This document shows positions 59,651-64,000 of a DNA stretch of 64,000 nt, piece after piece. Origin of the DNA: CAYGDP01 sp964348665 (GTDB taxonomy: Bacteria > Verrucomicrobiota > Verrucomicrobiia > Palsa-1439 > CAYGDP01); contig CAYGDP010000008.1 of assembly GCA_964348665.1 (NCBI GenBank), positions 1 to 64,000 on the forward strand. Reading direction: 5' to 3'. The position numbers and the translations under genes were made by a program. Position 1 is the stretch's first letter. Each line of letters begins with the position of its first letter. The notes below the pieces were generated by a model that was given only the letters and a program-made list of their open reading frames with translations, did no database searches and was not told where the DNA came from.

Positions 59651-61393
59651 TCAATCCTCTTTGACATCAAGGAAGCCCTGGAGCTGGCGGAGACGAGTCG
59701 GGTGGCGCATTTTGCGGAGCGCTTTCGCTTCGATTTGCCGGATGCGTTCGCGGGTGACTTTGAATTCCCGGCCTACTTCTTCGAGGGTGCGGCTATTGCC
59801 ATCGTGGAGACCGAAACGCATGGCGAGAACTTTCCGCTCGCGCTCGGTGAGGCTTTCAAGGACGTCGTGGAGTTTATCCTTGAGCATCGAATAAGCAGTC
59901 ATGTCGCGCGGATTTTCGGCGGACTTGTCCTCGATGAAATCACCAAAGCTGGTGTCATCACTATCGCCGACCGGCGCTTGGAGGCTGATGGGTTGCTGCG
60001 CCATCTTCATGATGGAGCGAACCCGATCCACCGGCATGTTCATTTCCTCGGCGATTTCCTCAGGGGTAGCTTCGCGGCCGAGTTCCTGAACGAGCTGTTT
60101 CTGGGCGCGCATCAGTTTGTTGATCGTCTCGATCATGTGAACGGGAATGCGGATGGTACGCGCCTGATCCGCAATGGAGCGGGTAATAGCTTGGCGGATC
60201 CACCAGGTCGCGTAGGTGGAAAACTTATAACCGCGCCGCCACTCGAATTTCTCGACGGCCTTCATCAAACCCATGTTGCCTTCCTGGATCAGGTCGAGGA
60301 ACGAGAGCCCGCGGTTGGTGTATTTCTTGGCGATGGAGATGACGAGGCGCAGATTGGCTTCCGCCATATCGGTTTTGGCGCGGAGGGCTTTGTGCGCCCA
60401 GTCTTTCATTTGCCCGTATTGCTGGACGAATTGGGAGGGGGACATCCGAACCTGGCGTTCCAATTCAATGAGCCTGCGTTGATGAAGTCGCTGGGTATGC
60501 CACGCGGCGCGCGTGCGGCGGGAAGTTTCGACACGTTTGATCGCTTCCAACTCGTGCTGAACCGACTTGAACACTTCGTCGGAGCGCAGAACGAGGTCTT
60601 CCAACACTTTCGGCTTGTACGCAAATTGTGTAAACATGCCTTGCAATGCCCGATCGCCGTCGCGAAACGCTCTCATGGCTTTTTCACGCTGGCTGCGGGT
60701 CAGCCGGGCACGCATCAACACTTGATACAACCGCCCGATACTGCGGTCGGCCCGCGCGACTTCGACGCACAGCTTTTTTAAAGCGCGTAGATATTTGTCA
60801 CGGCTGTCAATGTTCTTATCGAGCACCGCGCGATCGAATCTCTCGCGGCCATTGATGAGTTTGTGTGCCAGCGACAGATGTTCGTTAGCCGCGAATCCAA
60901 ATCCATACAGCAGCCGTTTCATGTGCAGCTCGGCCGTCTCAATCCGCTTGGCGATCTCTACCTCCTGCTCACGCGTTAACAGCGGCACCTGTCCCATCTG
61001 CTTGAGATACATTCGAACAGGATCATCAAGCGTGTCCAGTTTCGCAGTGTCCGCAGCGGCGGCGGCGGCGACAACGGCGGCTTCTTCGATTGCCGCATCG
61101 CGTTTGACGCGGTCGATCTCGGAAATGTCGAGGATCTCGATATCCATACCGCGCAGCAGAAGGATAATCCCATCGATCTCCTCGGCGCTCACAACGTTTT
61201 GCGGCAGGATTTCGTGGATGTCGTTGTAGGTGAGGTAACTTTGGGTCTTGGCGAGTTTGACCAGTTCCTTGATTTTTTCGTTGCGCTCTTCGCGCGAAAG
61301 TTTGCCGTGCCCGTTGCGGGAGAGGATGGTGGCGCCGTTATTCGACGCAGGGCGGCGGGTCCGAGGTGCGGGTTTGCGGTTCTTCGAGCTCAT
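59651..61393 (-). CDS. rpoD: RNA polymerase primary sigma factor
   Basis: From ATG 61393 this encodes 580 residues. An N-terminal region 1.1-like domain (about 30-110) is followed by region 1.2 (DDPVRMYLKQMGQVPLLTREQEVEIAKRIE) and a non-conserved region. Region 2 has NLRLVISIAKKYTNRGLSFLDLIQEGNMGLMKAVEKFEWRRGYKFSTYATWWIRQAITR. Region 3 and region 4 follow, the latter with LEEVGREFKVTRERIRQIEAKALRKMRHP. This is the complete housekeeping architecture. It lies 43 bp after dnaG in the classical macromolecular-synthesis order and has its own promoter in the gap. The longer frame starting at 61453 adds only non-conserved residues. Confidence 0.96.
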   Translation of the reverse strand: MSSKNRKPAPRTRRPASNNGATILSRNGHGKLSREERNEKIKELVKLAKTQSYLTYNDIHEILPQNVVSAEEIDGIILLLRGMDIEILDISEIDRVKRDAAIEEAAVVAAAAAADTAKLDTLDDPVRMYLKQMGQVPLLTREQEVEIAKRIETAELHMKRLLYGFGFAANEHLSLAHKLINGRERFDRAVLDKNIDSRDKYLRALKKLCVEVARADRSIGRLYQVLMRARLTRSQREKAMRAFRDGDRALQGMFTQFAYKPKVLEDLVLRSDEVFKSVQHELEAIKRVETSRRTRAAWHTQRLHQRRLIELERQVRMSPSQFVQQYGQMKDWAHKALRAKTDMAEANLRLVISIAKKYTNRGLSFLDLIQEGNMGLMKAVEKFEWRRGYKFSTYATWWIRQAITRSIADQARTIRIPVHMIETINKLMRAQKQLVQELGREATPEEIAEEMNMPVDRVRSIMKMAQQPISLQAPVGDSDDTSFGDFIEDKSAENPRDMTAYSMLKDKLHDVLESLTERERKVLAMRFGLHDGNSRTLEEVGREFKVTRERIRQIEAKALRKMRHPTRLRQLQGFLDVKED

Positions 61394-61424
61394 AGTTGGT
61401 AGGGGTTCAGAGACAAAGCTGTGG

Positions 61425-61453
61425 AATATGCTACAGCTAGCGCTGCAAGTCAA
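61425..61453 (-). promoter_or_regulatory. Promoter of rpoD
   Basis: On the minus strand, TTGACT (61453-61448), a 17-bp spacer and CATATT (61430-61425) match sigma-70 elements. They lie across the dnaG stop, leaving a leader of about 25 bases before the rpoD ATG at 61393. This would let rpoD be transcribed apart from dnaG. Confidence 0.55.
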
Positions 61454-63182
61454 GGAGGAGACGGCTCAATTTATCCTTTTCCCGTGTGCTCAACGTGGGT
61501 GACCGTAGAGATTGCCGGACCCGCTCGATCTCCGCCCGGCGCGCCGCCCGGTGGATAGCCTCGATGGCGTCGCCTGTCGCCTCTCCAAGGTTGGCGCACC
61601 GCAGTGGTTTCATCGCCAGGTCAGGATGATCCAGCATCACCAATTTCACCGTTGCGACGCGGTTGGCGTCCGACGCGTCCAGAATTCGGCCGATGGCCTT
61701 TCCATGAGGAGAGTCGGGTAATGTCACTCGATCCAGCAGTTTCGCTGACTCTCGCAACACGGCTCCCGACTCGTCTGCAATGAGCAAATGCAACAACTCG
61801 CGTTCGGGTGGCGGGGTGACCCGATCAGACGTCGTGGATGATTTTCCCTCGATCACCTGTTGTGCCGCCATCGTTGTGCGGCGCTTTGCCAATTTTGAAA
61901 GTTCCTCGCGCAGCGCTCCTTCGTGTACGTCTAGCCGGTGAGCCGCAGCACGTAAAACACGGTCTCGCAAGACGGCGTCGCCGATTTTCGCAAGGGATTC
62001 GCAAAGGGCTCGTGCAATCCGGCTACGTCCGACATCCGTGTCCTTGTCGTGCTCGCGGCAGAGCTGATTCAACCGAAATTCGAAATATCCGGGAGCATCA
62101 GCAATCAGCTTACGCAATGTGTCCGCGCTCGATCGCACCAGCGAATCAGGATCATGTCCTTCCGGCACGGATGCCACCCGTATGGACAACCCGCTTTCCA
62201 GAAGAGCATCCAGGCTGCGAACGGCGGCGTTTTGTCCCGCCTCGTCGCTGTCAAAGCAGAGCACGACTTCGTCCACGTACCGTTTCAGGATGCGCGCGTG
62301 ATCGGCGGTCAACGCGGTGCCTTGTGGCGCGACAACGTTTGTGAACCCGTGTTGGACACAAGAGATCAGGTCGATTTGTCCTTCGCAAATGACGGCGCAT
62401 TTTTCTTCGAGTAGAGACTGTTTGGTTTTGTCGAGCCCGAAAAGGAGGCGGCCTTTCTGAAAAATTGGCGTCTCGGGTGAATTGACGTATTTGGCGGCTT
62501 CCGCTTCGGCGGTGAGAACGCGTCCGCTAAACCCAACCACTCGTCCTTGTTCGTCGCCGATGGGGAACATCAATCGTCCGCGGAACCGGTCATAGTATCC
62601 TTCGCCGCGCTCGCGGCGGATGGCCAAACCCGACCGCTCGAGAAGCTGCGTCGAAAATTTCTTCCCGGTGAGCCAGGAAAACGTGGCATCCCACGAATCG
62701 GGCGCGTACCCGATTCGAAAGAGCTTCACGGAATCGGCCGACAGCGCGCGTTTGGCAAGGTAATCGCGTGCGATTTGCGCGGCGGGATTTTTGGCAAGGT
62801 GATGCTGGTAGAAACCGCATACCTGTTCGTGGAGTTTGTAAAGCTGTTCCTTCTCGGTGCGGGTCTCCCCTTTATCGCCGTCCCCTCGATCGTCGCGCAG
62901 AGTCACGCCGGCGCGCTCGGCAAGGAGGCGGACGGCGGCTGGAAAATCCAGATTTTCGCGGAGCATGACGAATTTGAACAGGTCGCCTCCCGCGTGGCAT
63001 CCGAAGCAGTAGAAGATTTGTTTGGCGGGGCTGACGGAGAACGAGGGTGTTTTCTCGCGATGAAACGGGCAGAGGGCGACGAAGTTTGCGCCAGCGCGTT
63101 TGAGCGGCATCTGCGCGCCGATGAACTCGACGATATCCAGCCGCGCGCGGATGTCCGCGAGGGTTTGTTCCGAGAAAAGCAC
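61437..63182 (-). CDS. dnaG: DNA primase
   Basis: This 581-residue protein has the CHC2 zinc ribbon (Cys38, His41, Cys59, Cys62 in CPFH...YCFGC). The N-terminal catalytic domain has YAPDSWDATFSWL and the TOPRIM core: AVICEGQIDLISCVQHG, where other primases have E-G-Y-M-D, and VVLCFDSDEAGQNAAVRS. A helicase-binding C-terminal domain (about 440-581) follows. DnaG makes RNA primers for replication. Start ATG 63182 is 12 bp after the cvpA-like stop, so cvpA-dnaG-rpoD may be co-transcribed. Confidence 0.96.
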   Translation of the reverse strand: MLFSEQTLADIRARLDIVEFIGAQMPLKRAGANFVALCPFHREKTPSFSVSPAKQIFYCFGCHAGGDLFKFVMLRENLDFPAAVRLLAERAGVTLRDDRGDGDKGETRTEKEQLYKLHEQVCGFYQHHLAKNPAAQIARDYLAKRALSADSVKLFRIGYAPDSWDATFSWLTGKKFSTQLLERSGLAIRRERGEGYYDRFRGRLMFPIGDEQGRVVGFSGRVLTAEAEAAKYVNSPETPIFQKGRLLFGLDKTKQSLLEEKCAVICEGQIDLISCVQHGFTNVVAPQGTALTADHARILKRYVDEVVLCFDSDEAGQNAAVRSLDALLESGLSIRVASVPEGHDPDSLVRSSADTLRKLIADAPGYFEFRLNQLCREHDKDTDVGRSRIARALCESLAKIGDAVLRDRVLRAAAHRLDVHEGALREELSKLAKRRTTMAAQQVIEGKSSTTSDRVTPPPERELLHLLIADESGAVLRESAKLLDRVTLPDSPHGKAIGRILDASDANRVATVKLVMLDHPDLAMKPLRCANLGEATGDAIEAIHRAARRAEIERVRQSLRSPTLSTREKDKLSRLLLDLQR

Positions 63183-63194
63183 GGCGATACAAAT

Positions 63195-63803
63195 TTATTT
63201 CTTGGGTGTCACCGGTGTCGTGGTGATCGTGCCGGCCTTATGCGCACCGGCCTGTTCACCTTCCCACTCGATTTCTGATCCGGAGATATTGAGGCTCTGG
63301 GCGTTTGGATTTCTGGCCTGATAATAGACAGAGGGCATATGGCGAGGCAATCCCAACGTGCCACCGGTGAAAGAACTTTGCTCGACCCAACCGCGCATAT
63401 CTTGCCATGACCAAAACGAAACTAACAACATCCAGCCGCCGATGATCAGACCCGCAAAACCGAGCCATGCGAAAACCCCCAACACCGTATCCAGCGCCGC
63501 CGGTAACCGCAGGACTCTCTGCTTGAACCATTTCCTCGTAAAGCTCATAACGAGGATGAAAATCAAATATACAGCGATGAATCCCCAAAAATTGGCAGAA
63601 TGGCTTGGCAATCCCTTGTCGTTTTTTAATCCCATTTGAGCCAGGACCCGCGCCGCTGGCACATACACGTAGCACGCCACCAACGCACCGCCAATAAATG
63701 TAATGACTTCATAAAAAACCGCAGCGAACCCCGTTCGAAACCCTACTCCCAACGCAATCAATACAATAACCAAGACTGCGCAATCCCAAAGGTTTACATT
63801 CAT
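63195..63803 (-). CDS. CvpA-family membrane protein
   Basis: This 202-residue protein has four predicted membrane helices in the CvpA pattern: DCAVLVIVLIALGVGFRTGFAAVFYEVITFIGGALVACYVY, then FIAVYLIFILVMSFTRKWF and GVFAWLGFAGLIIGGWMLLV. The soluble tail (about 145-202) is polar. CvpA is needed for colicin V production in E. coli and for envelope homeostasis; no molecular function is settled. It precedes dnaG closely. Confidence 0.82.
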   Translation of the reverse strand: MNVNLWDCAVLVIVLIALGVGFRTGFAAVFYEVITFIGGALVACYVYVPAARVLAQMGLKNDKGLPSHSANFWGFIAVYLIFILVMSFTRKWFKQRVLRLPAALDTVLGVFAWLGFAGLIIGGWMLLVSFWSWQDMRGWVEQSSFTGGTLGLPRHMPSVYYQARNPNAQSLNISGSEIEWEGEQAGAHKAGTITTTPVTPKK

Positions 63804-64000
63804 CGTGGCGTGATTCTAATCCAGGTCAGACGGCTTTGCAAGGGCACTATATATAATTCCATCCATACCAGACCAGCGGGATTGGGAATATCCCCCGAAG
63901 CATTGTCGGCGGCCAGTGACAGTCTTCTTCCCCTCCTCTGCCGCCAAACACTCCGCGCGTCACGTCCGACGCCCCAATCAAACTCACCGTTTCGGTCCCC
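63804..64000. other. Window end without recognised gene
   Basis: This is 197 bp upstream of the cvpA-like gene. It has an AT-rich stretch (ACTATATATAATTCC, 63846-63860) that could be part of a promoter on either strand. No open frame or repeat is convincing. Confidence 0.4.

Noticed and set aside
59630..60781. 383-codon plus-strand open frame
   Set aside because: Entirely antisense to rpoD; it mirrors the GC-rich codon pattern of the real gene and has no domain-like features of its own.

Overview
The window looks like a chromosomal contig of a Verrucomicrobiota bacterium of the Pedosphaera/Limisphaerales kind. The evidence is family content, not a database search. It has the PVC-typical secreted genes: a PSCyt1-DUF1549-DUF1553 cytochrome, tandem DUF1501 proteins, a beta-propeller/HEAT/haem protein and several Tat-exported or signal-peptide proteins. 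It also has abundant short palindromic and seven-base-periodic repeats. Core genes (purL, purF, leuB, hemL, ligA, trpS, rpoD, dnaG, korAB) are complete, apart from a ten-N assembly gap inside purL. I found no rRNA, tRNA, CRISPR array, integrase or prophage.

Layout. 1-3.3 kb: acetate use (3' end of acs, DUF485 protein, actP). 3.3-7.5 kb: two tandem, overlapping TMTC-like membrane/TPR proteins. 7.5-9.6 kb: leuB, an SseB-like protein and a MOSC-domain remnant. 9.6-20.2 kb, mostly minus strand: secreted or carbohydrate-related genes (TIM-barrel glycosidase-like protein, unknown secreted partner, haem/HEAT/propeller protein, PL22 oligogalacturonate lyase, Gfo/Idh/MocA oxidoreductase), interrupted by a TerC gene. 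20.3-26.1 kb: pseudopilin-like protein, rhomboid protease, purL, purF and an AT-rich nuclease-like gene translationally coupled to purF. 26.7-29.5 kb: 2-oxoacid:ferredoxin oxidoreductase korAB. 29.5-38.3 kb: M60 peptidase, SGNH hydrolase, GH140-like glycosidase with LysM partner, ROK-like protein, RelBE-type toxin-antitoxin, LmbE deacetylase. 38.4-41.4 kb: hemL and a divergent ABC exporter. 41.5-51.1 kb: the DUF1501/PSD1 cytochrome block, split by a four-helix-bundle (S23/Avd-family) gene. 51.3-63.8 kb: ligA, a kinase-MurQ fusion, trpS, a family-5 uracil-DNA glycosylase, a phosphodiesterase, a zincin, a GT39 protein, rpoD, dnaG and cvpA.

The most unusual signal is the repeat biology. Tracts with a seven-base period lie between genes and also inside the reading frames of purL (two), hemL and the MurQ fusion. 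Such tracts form two inverted arms, about 42 of 52 positions matching, around the S23/Avd-family gene at 44.4-45.0 kb, and a paired-arm copy without a gene encodes most of the signal peptide of the cytochrome at 49.7 kb. Separately there are TGTAG...CTACA two-hairpin elements and a 134-bp MITE-like element with perfect 17-bp inverted ends. A third notable feature is that many genes have a -10 hexamer only 6-10 bases before the start codon. This implies leaderless mRNAs and includes a back-to-back promoter between ligA and the kinase-MurQ gene that shares one symmetric -10.
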